Shown here one piece after another: positions 41,458 through 50,613 of a DNA stretch of 64,000 nucleotides. The stretch's first letter is position 1; the number at the start of each line of letters is the position of its first letter. The notes under the pieces are model-generated. The model was not told the origin of the DNA. It ran no database searches and saw nothing but the letters and a program-made list of their open reading frames with translations. The stretch is from Methanofollis formosanus (GTDB taxonomy: Archaea; Halobacteriota; Methanomicrobia; Methanomicrobiales; Methanofollaceae): NCBI RefSeq assembly GCF_019633745.1, contig NZ_CP037968.1, forward strand, positions 372,001 through 436,000, written 5' to 3'. The position numbers and the translations under genes are program-made.

Positions 41458-42124
41458 CGCGCACCCTCCGTGAATAGGGATAGAAACAGGTCTCCTTCAG
41501 CGCCGAAAAGACCTGGTCGGGGGGTCCGGCGTGCCGCACCCTTCCGCCCTGGAGATAGAGAACCGTATCGGCGGCCGCCGCCGTCTCCATGTCCTGGGTG
41601 CACCGAACACAGTACCGGGCGCCCGACGCGGCGAGCGCCTCGCCGACCCTCCCGGCGGTCTCGGCGTCGAGGTGCGAGTCGAACTCGTCGAGGACCAGGA
41701 GTTCTGGCCGCGAGGAGAGGGCGGTTGCAAGGGCGACGAGGGCACGCTCTCCCCCGGAGAGGTCCCGGAAGGTGCGGGGAAGAAGGGACTCGATCCCGAC
41801 GAGGGCCGCCACCGCCTCGACCCGCCGCTCCACCTCCGCACAGGAAAGATGAGCAAACCGCGACGGCCCGGCCACCTCATCGTAGACCCTGGTAAAAAGA
41901 AGACTCTGGTCGGGAAACTCAGCAACCCACCCGACCTCCACCCCTCGCGGCAGGCGGTCGTCGATCAGGATCTCTCCCGCCGCGGGAAGCGCGAGGCCGG
42001 CGAGCAGCGAGAGGAAGGTCGACTTGCCGCTGCCGTTCGGACCGATGACCGCCGTATACCCCTCGTCAAGGGTGAGGGTGGGGATGGCGAGGACCTGGTG
42101 CCTGAGGGCGGCGATCCGGATCAT
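41441..42124 (-). CDS. ECF transporter ATPase 2
   Basis: A 227-residue ATP-binding subunit starting at the ATG at 42124, which overlaps the BioY stop as ATGA. GPNGSGKST is Walker A, EFPDQSLLF the Q-loop, LSGGERALVALATAL the signature, and LLVLDEFDSHLD Walker B; the usual Glu after the Walker B Asp is present. It pairs with ATPase 1. An upstream extension into the BioY region is a shadow. Confidence 0.9.
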   Translation of the reverse strand: MIRIAALRHQVLAIPTLTLDEGYTAVIGPNGSGKSTFLSLLAGLALPAAGEILIDDRLPRGVEVGWVAEFPDQSLLFTRVYDEVAGPSRFAHLSCAEVERRVEAVAALVGIESLLPRTFRDLSGGERALVALATALSSRPELLVLDEFDSHLDAETAGRVGEALAASGARYCVRCTQDMETAAAADTVLYLQGGRVRHAGPPDQVFSALKETCFYPYSRRVRDAGRL

Positions 42125-42630
42125 GCCAACCGTCTGGCCACCAGGTAGGCTGCCGCCGCCTTCACCGCGTCGCCGGGGAGGAAGAGGAGCATGCCGCCGA
42201 CGACCGCCGCCCAGGCACTCATGCCGGTCGAGAGGGCGAGCCACGGGACGCCGAAGAGATAGATGACCCCGGTGGCCAGGGCGAGACCGGCGATCCGCAC
42301 CTTCTCTGAGGCATGCTCGTAGGCAAGGCCGGCGACCAGCGCCGCCCCGATGAAGCCGAGGATATATCCGCCGGTCGGGCCGAGGAGGACGCCCAGGCCC
42401 GCGGTCCCGTTGTGGAAGATCGGGAGGCCGAGCACCCCGAGGACGAGGTACAGCGTTGCCGGCACCACCGCCCAGCGCTTCATCACCGCGCCCGAAAGGA
42501 GAACGAAAAAGGTCTGGAGCGTGATGGGAACGGGAATAAAGGGGAAAGAGATCCATGACCCCGCCGCGATCAGGGCGATGAACCCGGCGGACTCTGCGAT
42601 AATCCTGGAACGACGTTCGTCTCCGTACAT
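42121..42630 (-). CDS. bioY: Biotin uptake S component BioY
   Basis: A 169-residue integral membrane protein with six helices and the BioY signature: PVPITLQTFFVLLSGA near residue 32 and GPTGGYILGFIGAALVAG in the middle. BioY binds biotin with high affinity and works with the ECF ATPases and T component of the same operon. It lies ten bases after birA. The organism lacks biotin synthesis genes here, which fits dependence on uptake. Confidence 0.92.
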   Translation of the reverse strand: MYGDERRSRIIAESAGFIALIAAGSWISFPFIPVPITLQTFFVLLSGAVMKRWAVVPATLYLVLGVLGLPIFHNGTAGLGVLLGPTGGYILGFIGAALVAGLAYEHASEKVRIAGLALATGVIYLFGVPWLALSTGMSAWAAVVGGMLLFLPGDAVKAAAAYLVARRLA

Positions 42631-42639
42631 CAGCCGCCC

Positions 42640-43626
42640 CTACAGATGTGCGATGTCGCCGGCCACGACCTTCTCGACCCGTCCGTTGTCGCGCCTGATG
42701 ATCAGGGCGCCGTGCTGATCGATATCGATGGCAACCCCCTCGAAGGTCTTTCGCATCGTACGGATCGAGACCCGCGTATCGAGGGTCAGCGAGAGACTCT
42801 TCCACTCCCTGATGATCGGGTCGAACTCGCCACTCTCGAGGATCCGGTATCTGCTCTCGAACTCGCGCATGATCATCGCGAGGAGCGAGGCACGGTCGAC
42901 CTCGTGACCTAGTTCGGCCGAGATCGAGGTGACCATCCGCCGCAGTTCGGGCGAGAGTTCGTCGAGGTCCACGTTGGCGTCGATGCCCATGCCCAGGAGA
43001 CAGTAGTGCACCGCCTCGCCCTCGCTGGAGAGTTCGAGGATGAGACCGGCGACCTTTTTGTCCCCGATATATACGTCGTTGGGCCATTTGATCAGGGCGC
43101 CGAGATCGTATTTTCTCCGGATCGCCCGGGCGACCGCGACCGAGGCGGCCATCATGATCATCGGCAGGGAGTCGATGGGGAGAGACGGCGTGAGGATCAC
43201 GCTCGCCCAGATCCCGCCTTTCGGCGAGGCCCACGCACGGCCGAGCCGCCCGAACCCGCCGGTCTGTTCCCCGGCGATGACCATCGTCCCGTGGAGCGAG
43301 GCCGCGTCCTGCTCGGCGCAGAGTTTCTTCGCCGCCCAGTTCGTGGAGGTGGTGCTCTCATAATAGACGATCTCTTTGCCGATGGTCGTGGTCTTGAGCA
43401 CCTTGCGGATCGCCTCGGGGGTGAGGGCATCGCTGACCCTGACCAGATGATATCCTGTCTCGATGGATGACTCTATATCGTACCCCGCCTCTCTCAGGTC
43501 TTTGATATGTCTGGTGACCGAGGAGATGGGGATCCCGAGTTCCTTGCCGAGCGCCTCGGGCGTGACCGGCCCCTCGGCGGCCTCAAGTGTCGTAAGAACT
43601 TTTTTGGTTAGTTCATTCATGGCCAT
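42640..43626 (-). CDS. birA: Biotin-protein ligase / repressor BirA
   Basis: A 328-residue bifunctional ligase. Residues about 1-65 form a helix-turn-helix (EALGKELGIPISSVTRHIKDLREAG). The ligase core carries YYESTTSTNW, GEQTGGFGRLGRAW (GRGRxG-like biotin loop with Phe-Gly), and IKWPNDVYIGDKKVAGL with the catalytic lysine, then the C-terminal SH3-like domain. It biotinylates PycB and, with the HTH, may repress bioY and its own operon in response to biotin. Its ATG shares one base with the DUF2111 stop. Confidence 0.93.
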   Translation of the reverse strand: MAMNELTKKVLTTLEAAEGPVTPEALGKELGIPISSVTRHIKDLREAGYDIESSIETGYHLVRVSDALTPEAIRKVLKTTTIGKEIVYYESTTSTNWAAKKLCAEQDAASLHGTMVIAGEQTGGFGRLGRAWASPKGGIWASVILTPSLPIDSLPMIMMAASVAVARAIRRKYDLGALIKWPNDVYIGDKKVAGLILELSSEGEAVHYCLLGMGIDANVDLDELSPELRRMVTSISAELGHEVDRASLLAMIMREFESRYRILESGEFDPIIREWKSLSLTLDTRVSIRTMRKTFEGVAIDIDQHGALIIRRDNGRVEKVVAGDIAHL

Positions 43627-44048
43627 TACCTTTTCGCAGCGACAGATTCTGTCGGGAGTGGACAGGGATCTTTTCCACAGACCTGCTGCAGGATCGCAGA
43701 CTGGTGCTCCATGAGCGTGGCGAGGTCGAAGATGCCGGTGATGTCGACGACGCCGATGGCGCCGATCGCCGTGCCGGCACCGTCCCGCAGCGGGGCGACG
43801 ACGACCGGCACCCCCCGGTACGGTCCTGAAAGGGGAACGGTCTTTTTCAGTTCGTTCCCCTGGATCACGGCCTCGAGCACCGGCCCGGTATACCGGTCGT
43901 CGAGCACCTGTTTATTTTCGATCCGCAGACCCGGAGCCTCTCTGGAACGTGCCGTGACCGGGAGCCCGCCGAGGAGATGGTGGAGCGCCATCACCACCGG
44001 CAGAAGGTCGTCGGACGTGGACGAGGCAGAGATGATATACTGGTCCAT
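43626..44048 (-). CDS. DUF2111 family protein
   Basis: A 140-residue protein of a family found in methanogens. It starts MDQYIISASSTSDDLLPVV and has GLRIENKQVLDDRYTGPVLE, PLRDGAGTAIGAIGVVDIT and ILQQVCGKDP. The GAIGVVDI strand and glycine turns resemble a small sensor (PAS/GAF-like) fold, perhaps binding a corrinoid or metabolite, but function is unknown. GGTGGGACC precedes the ATG at 44048; an ATG at 44069 would add seven residues. It is directly upstream of birA and overlaps it. Confidence 0.8.
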   Translation of the reverse strand: MDQYIISASSTSDDLLPVVMALHHLLGGLPVTARSREAPGLRIENKQVLDDRYTGPVLEAVIQGNELKKTVPLSGPYRGVPVVVAPLRDGAGTAIGAIGVVDITGIFDLATLMEHQSAILQQVCGKDPCPLPTESVAAKR

Positions 44049-44078
44049 GGTCCCACCAGTACACTCCATTACGTTCTT

Positions 44079-44663
44079 CTAGAATAAGGTTTCTCTTTCC
44101 GCGGTGCAGAAAGTGCCCATAAATTTTGCAGATGGATATTCGTGGGTGCTGGTGACCAGGATCTCACCGTCGCCCACGGCTTTCCTGAGGATCACCGCCT
44201 GACCCCCGGGGGTTCCGGCGACGACCTCGGCATCGTGAGTGGGGAAGAAGCCGTCGGTTTCGACGGCGGCGAGGTCGTAGCCGTCGAGGATCGGAGCATA
44301 CCGCTCCTCGCCGTCGGCGAAGCCCAGGCTCCTCTGCCCGAACTCGAACCTGTACTCCACCTCGAAGGGGAGCCAGTCGTAGGCGCCCGGCCGTTCGTCG
44401 GCGGCACCGAAGACGAGGAGCCTTCCACCGTTCTCGACGAACCGCTCGATCCGGTTCGAGGCCGCCCGCAGGCCGGGCAGAAGACGGGAGTAGGCCTGGT
44501 TCGCAAACCCGGTCGGGATGACCATGGCGACGTACCGCCCGCGGAAGAAGGGGGCGGCGATGAGGTGCTGGGTGAGGTGCTCGCAGCAGACCCCGCAACA
44601 CTCGTCGACGTACCGGTTGAAGGTGCCGGGCTGGTCCCAGAGGACCGCCGCCTTCGTCGTCAT
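44079..44663 (-). CDS. Hypothetical protein, glutamine amidotransferase-like fold
   Basis: A 194-residue protein with a flavodoxin-like beta-alpha pattern: KAAVLWDQPGTFNRYVDECC, MVIPTGFANQAYSR, ENGGRLLVFGA and ILVTSTHEYPSAKF. The Gly-Arg-Leu strand and late THEYPS resemble class I glutamine amidotransferase-like folds, but the nucleophile Cys is not in the usual position (the cysteines are at the start). Its ATG overlaps the RtcB stop by 4 bp, a strong link to the RNA ligase operon. Confidence 0.6.
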   Translation of the reverse strand: MTTKAAVLWDQPGTFNRYVDECCGVCCEHLTQHLIAAPFFRGRYVAMVIPTGFANQAYSRLLPGLRAASNRIERFVENGGRLLVFGAADERPGAYDWLPFEVEYRFEFGQRSLGFADGEERYAPILDGYDLAAVETDGFFPTHDAEVVAGTPGGQAVILRKAVGDGEILVTSTHEYPSAKFMGTFCTAERETLF

Positions 44664-46102
44664 CCCTTGATCACCCCGAGGGGGCGGAGACGGACGACCG
44701 GCAGGGAGAGGCGGGCGCGGGTGACGGTGTCGACGACCTTGTCGCTCTCCTTGTACGCCGCCGGGGCCTCTTCGGCGATCGAAGCGTCGCTGGTTGCCCT
44801 GACATAGATCCCCCGCTCCATGAGCGCCTCTCGCACCTCTTTGCCTGGCATCGATTTCTTTGCCTTGGTGCGGCTCATCACCCGGCCGGCACCATGACAG
44901 GTGCTCCCGAAGGTCCGCTCCATCGCGGTGTCGGTGCCGTGGAGGACATAGGATGAACTGCCCATGCTCCCCGGGATGATCACCGGCTGGCCGACCGCCC
45001 GGTAGTCCGCCGGCACCTCGAGGCGTCCCGGCCCGAAGGCCCTGGTCGCCCCTTTCCGGTGGACGTAGAGAGTCTCCCGTCTCCCGTCGATATCGTGCTC
45101 CTCGCGCTTGGCGACATTGTGGGCGACGTCGTAGACGAGGGGCATCTCCTCGTACTCGATCCCGAAGAGCCTGGAGAAGACCTTCCTCACCTCATGGGTG
45201 ATCACCTGCCGGTTCACCCAGGCATAGTTGGCCGCGGCGGCCATCGCCCCGAAGTACGCCTCGCCCTCAGGCGAATGGATCGGGGCGCAGGCGAGTTGGC
45301 GGTCGGGGATGGCGATCTCGTACTTCCTGGTCGCCGACTCGAGCACCCGGAGGTGGTCGGTGCAGACCTGGTGGCCCAGGCCCCTGGAGCCGCAGTGGAT
45401 CATGCAGCAGACCTGCCCCTCTTCGAGGCCGTAGACTGCGGCGACTTTGGGATCGAAGACTTTGTCGATGACCTGGACTTCGAGAAAGTGGTTGCCCGAA
45501 CCAAGGGTGCCGGCCTGGGGCATACCGCGTTTTCTGGCCCGCTTGCTCACCGGCACGGCGTCGGCGTCCTGCATCTGGCCGTTCTCCTCGCAGTGGACGG
45601 CGTCGGCCTCGATGCCGTAACCCTCGCGCACCGCCCAGGGCACGCCCTCGACCAGCATCTCCTCGAGCCCCTGGGCCGAGAGGCGCATCCTGCTCTCGGC
45701 GCCGACGCCGGTCGGCACCGTCCTGAAGAGTTCTTCGACCAGCGCGCGCATCTGCGTGAGGTCTTCGACCCGCAACGGCGTCGCAAGAAGACGGACGCCG
45801 CAGTTGATGTCGTAGCCGACGCCGCCCGGCGATATGATCCCGGTCTCTTCCCGGAACGCCGCGACGCCCCCGATCGGGAAGCCGTACCCCGAGTGGATGT
45901 CGGGCATGGCGAGTGCGTGCCTGACGATCCCGGGCAACGTGGCGACATTGGCCAGCTGGTGGACGGCCCCTTCCTCCAGCGACTCTTCAAGGTCTTCGGA
46001 GAGGAAGAACCTGGCCGACACCCGCATCCCGGGCACGTATCCGACCGGCACCTCGCACTCCACCTCATTGATTCTCTCAATCCCCTCAAGCATCGGACCC
46101 AT
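44660..46102 (-). CDS. rtcB: RNA-splicing ligase RtcB
   Basis: About 480 residues. Metal-binding and guanylylation motifs are present: GGVGYDINCGVRL, SGNHFLEVQ, HCGSRGLGHQ, YDVAHNVAK, and GSMGSSSYVLHG with the histidine-bearing STCHGAGR. RtcB joins tRNA halves after intron removal, using GTP and Mn2+. The archease gene immediately precedes it. Start choices: ATG at 46111 or 46102 (used here) or 46093; all overlap the archease stop region. This window's own tRNA-Met intron is a likely target. Confidence 0.93.
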   Translation of the reverse strand: MGPMLEGIERINEVECEVPVGYVPGMRVSARFFLSEDLEESLEEGAVHQLANVATLPGIVRHALAMPDIHSGYGFPIGGVAAFREETGIISPGGVGYDINCGVRLLATPLRVEDLTQMRALVEELFRTVPTGVGAESRMRLSAQGLEEMLVEGVPWAVREGYGIEADAVHCEENGQMQDADAVPVSKRARKRGMPQAGTLGSGNHFLEVQVIDKVFDPKVAAVYGLEEGQVCCMIHCGSRGLGHQVCTDHLRVLESATRKYEIAIPDRQLACAPIHSPEGEAYFGAMAAAANYAWVNRQVITHEVRKVFSRLFGIEYEEMPLVYDVAHNVAKREEHDIDGRRETLYVHRKGATRAFGPGRLEVPADYRAVGQPVIIPGSMGSSSYVLHGTDTAMERTFGSTCHGAGRVMSRTKAKKSMPGKEVREALMERGIYVRATSDASIAEEAPAAYKESDKVVDTVTRARLSLPVVRLRPLGVIKG

Positions 46103-46103
46103 C

Positions 46104-46511
46104 TCACACATCAAAGAGTATCTCACTAGAAAACTGTTCTCCATCCCTGACGATCCCGAGCCCTGAGTACGAGACCCCCTTGATCTCCATGCCCCCGAGG
46201 TGCCGCGCGGGGTCGAAGGGTTCGCCTGAGGCCCTGACCCTGAGTTCGGTCCCGTCGATGGTGACCTCGAAAGAGGAAAAGACCACCCGGTCGACCTCGG
46301 AGATAAAGAGGAGTTCTGAGAGGAAATCGACCATCAGGGAGGTGAGGTCGTCGGAGGAGACCGTGAAACTGCGTTCGACCCCGCGGTCCTCGGCGGCGAC
46401 GTACATCACCAGAAACATCGCCCGCGCCGCCTCGGCGAAGAGGGCGTTGCAGTCGTCCGCCCAGACGCGCACTTTGACGTCTGCCTGATGGGGCACTTCG
46501 ATGAACGGCAT
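46104..46511 (-). CDS. Archease (RtcB activator)
   Basis: A 135-residue archease. PHQADVKVRVWADDCNALF is the conserved start, EVDRVVFSSFEVT lies in the middle, and GVSYSGLGIVRDGEQF before the end fits the family, with the acidic residues that coordinate a metal. Archease speeds up RtcB and prevents product inhibition. The ATG at 46511 follows GGGAGTGAGC; a GTG at 46517 overlapping the previous stop is possible. It is in one operon with rtcB. Confidence 0.88.
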   Translation of the reverse strand: MPFIEVPHQADVKVRVWADDCNALFAEAARAMFLVMYVAAEDRGVERSFTVSSDDLTSLMVDFLSELLFISEVDRVVFSSFEVTIDGTELRVRASGEPFDPARHLGGMEIKGVSYSGLGIVRDGEQFSSEILFDV

Positions 46512-46513
46512 GC

Positions 46514-46777
46514 TCACTCCCGGTAGTACGAGGGCACCATCTCCATCCCGATGGTGTCGAGGTACGGCGCCTGGTACATGGAGATATAGATCGTACGCCG
46601 CCCGGCCCGCACCTGGACGTCGGTATATTTCGGGGATTTGACTGCGATCGGAAGAAGAATGGGCCCCCCGCAGGAGGTACAGACCCTGAAGTCACAGTCG
46701 CGCCCCTCGACATAGGAGACCACGTCTTCCGAAACCGTGATCCTCTCAGGAGAGAGGTCCCTTCCGCCCTGCATCAT
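46514..46777 (-). CDS. Small zinc-knuckle protein
   Basis: An 87-residue protein. CDFRVCTSCGGPILLPIAVK contains a zinc-binding CxxxxCxxC-like knuckle; a hydrophobic beta hairpin follows (YTDVQVRAGRRTIYISMY), and the tail reads TIGMEMVPSYYRE. Small methanogen proteins with this pattern are known, but the function is not. It heads the archease-RtcB operon and its stop overlaps the archease GTG. Confidence 0.7.
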   Translation of the reverse strand: MMQGGRDLSPERITVSEDVVSYVEGRDCDFRVCTSCGGPILLPIAVKSPKYTDVQVRAGRRTIYISMYQAPYLDTIGMEMVPSYYRE

Positions 46778-46825
46778 CCCATATACTTCGATGCCGGAGA
46801 AGGTAAAACCATTGTGTTCGCGAAA

Positions 46826-47140
46826 TCAGGCACACCTCAGGAGGCTGGTGACCATCCCGAGATACGCCTCTTTGATCTCATAGACTGCGTTCGGCCCCTC
46901 GGGATCCCGTTTCACATGGAGGATCCCGATCCTGGAGGCGATGATGCCCACCATCGAGGCCACTGAGTGATAACTGATATCAAAACTCCCGGAGATAGTC
47001 TCGTAGAGTTCGGGGATTGTCGTCGTCTTAATTTTAACGAAGAAAGAAAGCACTTCGTGCCTGATACCCGTGTTGTCCCTGGAGAGGTACTTCTTCAGGC
47101 GGGCCTCAATCTCCGTCCTGATATCGGCCGGCGACCGCAT
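46826..47140 (-). CDS. DUF2551 helix-turn-helix protein
   Basis: A 104-residue protein of the DUF2551 family found in methanogens. TEIEARLKKYLSRDNTGIRH, then SISYHSVASMVGIIASRIGILHVKRDPEG (divided in the family into recognition helix and wing) form a winged-helix DNA-binding fold. It probably regulates transcription, though no target is visible. It lies between the archease-RtcB operon and secF and points away from secF, so it may share a divergent promoter region. Confidence 0.85.
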   Translation of the reverse strand: MRSPADIRTEIEARLKKYLSRDNTGIRHEVLSFFVKIKTTTIPELYETISGSFDISYHSVASMVGIIASRIGILHVKRDPEGPNAVYEIKEAYLGMVTSLLRCA

Positions 47141-47313
47141 AATCGGGTGTTGAATGGAACATCATATAAATGTTCCGATTTATTCCTGAATCGGTTGCCA
47201 TCCCATAGAAAAAAAGATGATATGGTCGACCGGGACTGATGGGATCACACCTGGAATAAGAGCCAGAAGATATTATCCAAATATTAATCCCCTCTTCTGC
47301 AGATTATGTAGTT

Positions 47314-48174
47314 ATGGGTTTTGATATCTACGATGTCAATAAATATGCCCCAAAGCAGATGGTGGCGGTGCCGCTCATCTTGCTTTTCCTGGCACTCGGC
47401 CTGCTGGGATTCAACTGGCTGAGCACCGGGATGCCGGTCACGCCTGGCATAGACTTTGCCGGCGGGACGGCGGTCACTGTCATGACCGATGACAGTGTCG
47501 AGGATATTGAGGCGTACTTTGCCGGGTTCCCCCTGACCTCGGTGGGTGAAGGGTTGAACGGCGGAAAATACATCAGGTTCGGTCCGATGAGCGACGATGA
47601 GTATCAGAACCTTGTCGAGAAGGTCAATGACCGATACTCTGACCCGAAGATCGATCAGATCGGCGAGGCCTTCGGTGAAGCCCTGCAGCAACAGGCACTC
47701 CTCGCCCTGATCTTCTCCTTCATCGGGATGGCCATCGTCGTCTTCCTGGCCTTCAGGGACGTCGTCCCATCCATCGCCGTGGTGCTCTCGGCCCTCTCCG
47801 ATATCGCCATCACCGCGGCGATCATGGACATTGTCGGGATCCAGCTCACGCTCGCGACGACGGCGGCGCTCCTGATGCTCATCGGTTATTCGGTGGACAG
47901 CGATATTCTCCTCACCACCCGCCTCCTCAAACGGCAGGGTAAACTTGATGAGAAACTCGCCGGGGCCTACCGGACCGGGATCATCATGACGACCACGACG
48001 ATCGCGGCGATCGCGGCGATGTTTGCGGTCACGGCCTTCGGGCAGGTCGAGGTCATCGCCCAGATCGCGGCAGTGCTTCTCATCGGGCTCTTTGTCGACC
48101 TGATGAACACCTGGGTGCTGAATGCCGGCATTCTCAAGGGATATCTGTTGCAAAAGAACGGGAGGCGCGCATGA
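47314..48174 (+). CDS. secF: Protein-export membrane protein SecF
   Basis: A 286-residue membrane protein with six helices. The periplasmic region begins GIDFAGGTAVTVM, and the second half has the RND-type LALIFSFIGMAIVVFLAFRD, a VDSDILLTTRL motif and a final LMNTWVLNAGIL. SecF acts with SecD and SecYE to complete export and insertion, driven by the ion gradient. The order secF then secD is the archaeal order, and the last 4 bp overlap secD. No SecA exists in archaea. Confidence 0.95.
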   Translation: MGFDIYDVNKYAPKQMVAVPLILLFLALGLLGFNWLSTGMPVTPGIDFAGGTAVTVMTDDSVEDIEAYFAGFPLTSVGEGLNGGKYIRFGPMSDDEYQNLVEKVNDRYSDPKIDQIGEAFGEALQQQALLALIFSFIGMAIVVFLAFRDVVPSIAVVLSALSDIAITAAIMDIVGIQLTLATTAALLMLIGYSVDSDILLTTRLLKRQGKLDEKLAGAYRTGIIMTTTTIAAIAAMFAVTAFGQVEVIAQIAAVLLIGLFVDLMNTWVLNAGILKGYLLQKNGRRA

Positions 48175-49625
48175 AAGAGGACAGTCTTCTCAGGAAACTC
48201 TACACCGACTGGCGGGTCGTCCTCCTCGCCGTGCTGGTGGTCTTCTCGGTCATCGCCATCGGGCCGCACTTTGAGGACGGGAAGTTCACGACCAATCTCC
48301 AGTACGGGCTCGACCTCCAGGAAGGCTCCTGGCTCCAGATGGAGTTCCAGGCCGAGGTGGTCACGGTCCAGACCGACCGGGCGATCCAGGACGTCGCCAA
48401 CGACCTCACCAAACAACTGGACGCCGAAGTGATCGTGGTCTCTCAAGACCAGCTTGAAGTCAGGACACCGATGACCGAGGCCGAACTGCGGCCGCTCTTC
48501 GAGCAGGCCGGGGCCGAGATCGTCTCCGTCAACCCCGGCGTCTCCAAGGAGACGGCCGAGGACGTGAAACGGATCCTCGACGAGAAGGTGAACAGCCTGG
48601 GCACCAAGGACGCCCGGGTGAACATCCTCACCGGACTCAACGGGATCACCAGGTATGTCAGGGTCGAACTCGCCGGCGTCGACATGCAGACGGCCAACGA
48701 GATCGTCGGCAAGCAGGGCAAGTTCGAGATCAGGGTCCAGACGACCGGGGACAAGACCGAGCACGTCATCTTCGGCGACTCGATCACCAGCGTCGGTCTG
48801 CCCGAGAAGAACCCCAGGACCGGTCAGTGGGGCGTGGGGTTCACCCTCGACGCGGCGGGTGCGGAAGCCTTCCAGAAGGCGGCAATCTCGTCCAACGCCG
48901 TCAACGACCCGCAGAGCCACCCGCTGATCATGTATCTGGACAACGAGACGGTCTACGAGGCCCCGCTCAACCCAGAACTGGCCAACAACCTGAAGGCCAA
49001 CCCGGTGCGTGAACTCAGCGCTTCGACCGGTGTCGGCGAGGACGGGATGGAGAAGGCGATGGCCCTCGAGATCCACCTGCGGGCCGGTTCGCTCCCGGTG
49101 GACGTGAAGGTCGCGGGTTCGGGCTCGGTCTCGGCGGCGCTCGGGGACTACTTCAAGATCCTCAGCTTTGTGGCGGCGCTGCTCGCCCTTGTCGTCGTCG
49201 GTGTTGTGGTCTACTACCGGTACCGCGAGCCAAGCATCGTGCTGCCGATGATCGCAACCAACCTCGCCGAGATCCTGATCCTGCTCGGCATCGCGAGGTT
49301 CATCCAGCAACTCGATCTCGCCTCGATTGCGGGTATCATCGCGGTGATGGGTACCGGCATCGATCAGTTGGTGGTGATCACCGACGAGGTGCTCCATGAG
49401 GGACGGGTGCCCTCGCCGAGCGTGTACATGAAGCGGCTCGGCCGGGCGCTCGGGATCATCATGGTCGCGGCGTCGACGACGATCATCGCCATGCTCCCGC
49501 TCGCCCTGATGGACCTCTCCACGCTGCGTGGGTTCGCCATCATCACGATCCTGGGCGTCTTCGTCGGTGTGCTCATCACCAGGCCGGCGTACGGGAAGAT
49601 CATCATGGCGATCCTTTCGAAGTAA
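48171..49625 (+). CDS. secD: Protein-export membrane protein SecD
   Basis: A 484-residue membrane protein. One N-terminal helix is followed by a large extracytoplasmic region (GLDLQEGSWLQMEFQAE; the usual DLxGG is GLDLQEG here), and then five helices with AALGDYFKILSFVAAL, a GTGIDQLVVITDEVLHEG motif and GFAIITILGVFVGVLITRPAYG. It partners SecF. The start is an ATG in the secF end (ATGA). Sequence is complete. Confidence 0.95.
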   Translation: MKEDSLLRKLYTDWRVVLLAVLVVFSVIAIGPHFEDGKFTTNLQYGLDLQEGSWLQMEFQAEVVTVQTDRAIQDVANDLTKQLDAEVIVVSQDQLEVRTPMTEAELRPLFEQAGAEIVSVNPGVSKETAEDVKRILDEKVNSLGTKDARVNILTGLNGITRYVRVELAGVDMQTANEIVGKQGKFEIRVQTTGDKTEHVIFGDSITSVGLPEKNPRTGQWGVGFTLDAAGAEAFQKAAISSNAVNDPQSHPLIMYLDNETVYEAPLNPELANNLKANPVRELSASTGVGEDGMEKAMALEIHLRAGSLPVDVKVAGSGSVSAALGDYFKILSFVAALLALVVVGVVVYYRYREPSIVLPMIATNLAEILILLGIARFIQQLDLASIAGIIAVMGTGIDQLVVITDEVLHEGRVPSPSVYMKRLGRALGIIMVAASTTIIAMLPLALMDLSTLRGFAIITILGVFVGVLITRPAYGKIIMAILSK

Positions 49626-49896
49626 GAGCATTGTGGAACACTCCTCTCTGGCGGGGGCCCGGAATTCGGGCTGTCGCCGGAGAGGGGAAGAGATCTTTTT
49701 TTTGTTCTGGAATTTTTTTGTCTGGGGTGAATAGCGGCGGGCGATCAGGCGTGCGGCCTTCACTGAAGGACCAGGAATGCATGCGATCGATCGGCGTGAG
49801 GATCGGACGAGCGCGGGATCAGACAGGCTATGAGGTTGGAGACGCGGGGTTGATCCAAAGGCCGCCCCCACCGCAGGATCTTTCCTGTAATCTTGC
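49626..49896. other. Region after secD
   Basis: The first part carries a T-rich stretch (49696-49712) that could end the secFD transcript. No gene is seen before the repeat cluster begins. Confidence 0.45.
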
Positions 49897-50467
49897 ACCG
49901 ATCACTGAATCTTCTCTGTCATTTTGCGAGAGGATAGAGCGGGGGACGGCAACAAAGATCGACCTTCTCCCGTGCGGTTCAATCTTCGGGGTCATGTTAA
50001 CGGGGAGGCGTCGTGATCGGATCACGCCGTCCCCTCATCATCGATCTGTTCTGCCGTCTCGCGAGAGGATAGGACGGGGGACGGCGATGAAGTAGTGTGC
50101 TCTCTCCCGTTCGGAGTCTATCTTCGGGGTCATGTTAACGGGAAGGCGTCATGATCAAACCATGCCGTCCCCTCATCTTCGGATCTGTTCTGCTATTTCG
50201 CGAAAAGATAGTGCGGGGGACGGCACGCAGCGCGTGATCGTTCAGAAAAAAGATCCCGGTTCTATCCTCGGGGTCATGCCGACAGGAAAAGTACGATGAT
50301 CAGAACGCGCCGTCCCCCTCATCTTCGGATCTGTTCTGCCATTTCGCGAAAAGATAGGACAGGTGACGGCACGCAGCGCGTGGTTCCTGTTGAAGAATGA
50401 TCGGCCCTTCCCCGCCCGGTTCAATCTTCAGGGTCATGAGATCAGGACAGCGTCATGATCAATCCAT
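49897..50467. repeat. Repeat cluster 1: four units of about 145 bp
   Basis: Each unit holds TTCTGCC, TCTCGCGA or TTTCGCGA, GATAGGACGGGGGACGGC, then GATCGGCCC, then TCTATCTTCGGGGTCATG, then GGCGTCATGATCAA, and begins with GCCGTCCCC. The GCCGTCCCC at one side and GGGGGACGGC at the other can pair over about 60 bases as a hairpin. The units differ by 10-25%. They lie between secD and the thioredoxin genes. Confidence 0.85.
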
Positions 50468-50468
50468 G

Positions 50469-50527
50469 CCGTCCCCTCGGGGGTTGCACCCCCGGACCCC
50501 CCACGGACTGAGGATAGGTGGGGGCGG
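50469..50527. repeat. Nested hairpin, variant of the repeat
   Basis: GCCGTCCCCTC, an inner CGGGGGTTGCACCCCCGG hairpin and a closing GGGGGCGGC form nested inverted repeats. A related one occurs at 58392-58482. Confidence 0.6.
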
Positions 50528-50613
50528 CGATCGTAGATGTTTCCAATCATTGCTCACTCATTAAAAAGGGAACGAAGAATTCACCAGATATTTTCATCAG
50601 GATCTCCGGTGTA

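Noticed and set aside
42125-43234. A long upstream extension of the second ECF ATPase, across bioY and birA
   Set aside because: The extension is antisense-like arginine/glycine-rich sequence in another frame of bioY and birA. The ATPase starts normally at 42124.
47967-49898. A 643-codon open frame on the minus strand opposite secD and the end of secF
   Set aside because: It is antisense to two highly conserved genes, is extremely rich in Asp, Arg and His, and has no recognisable domain. Such long antisense frames are common in GC-rich genomes.
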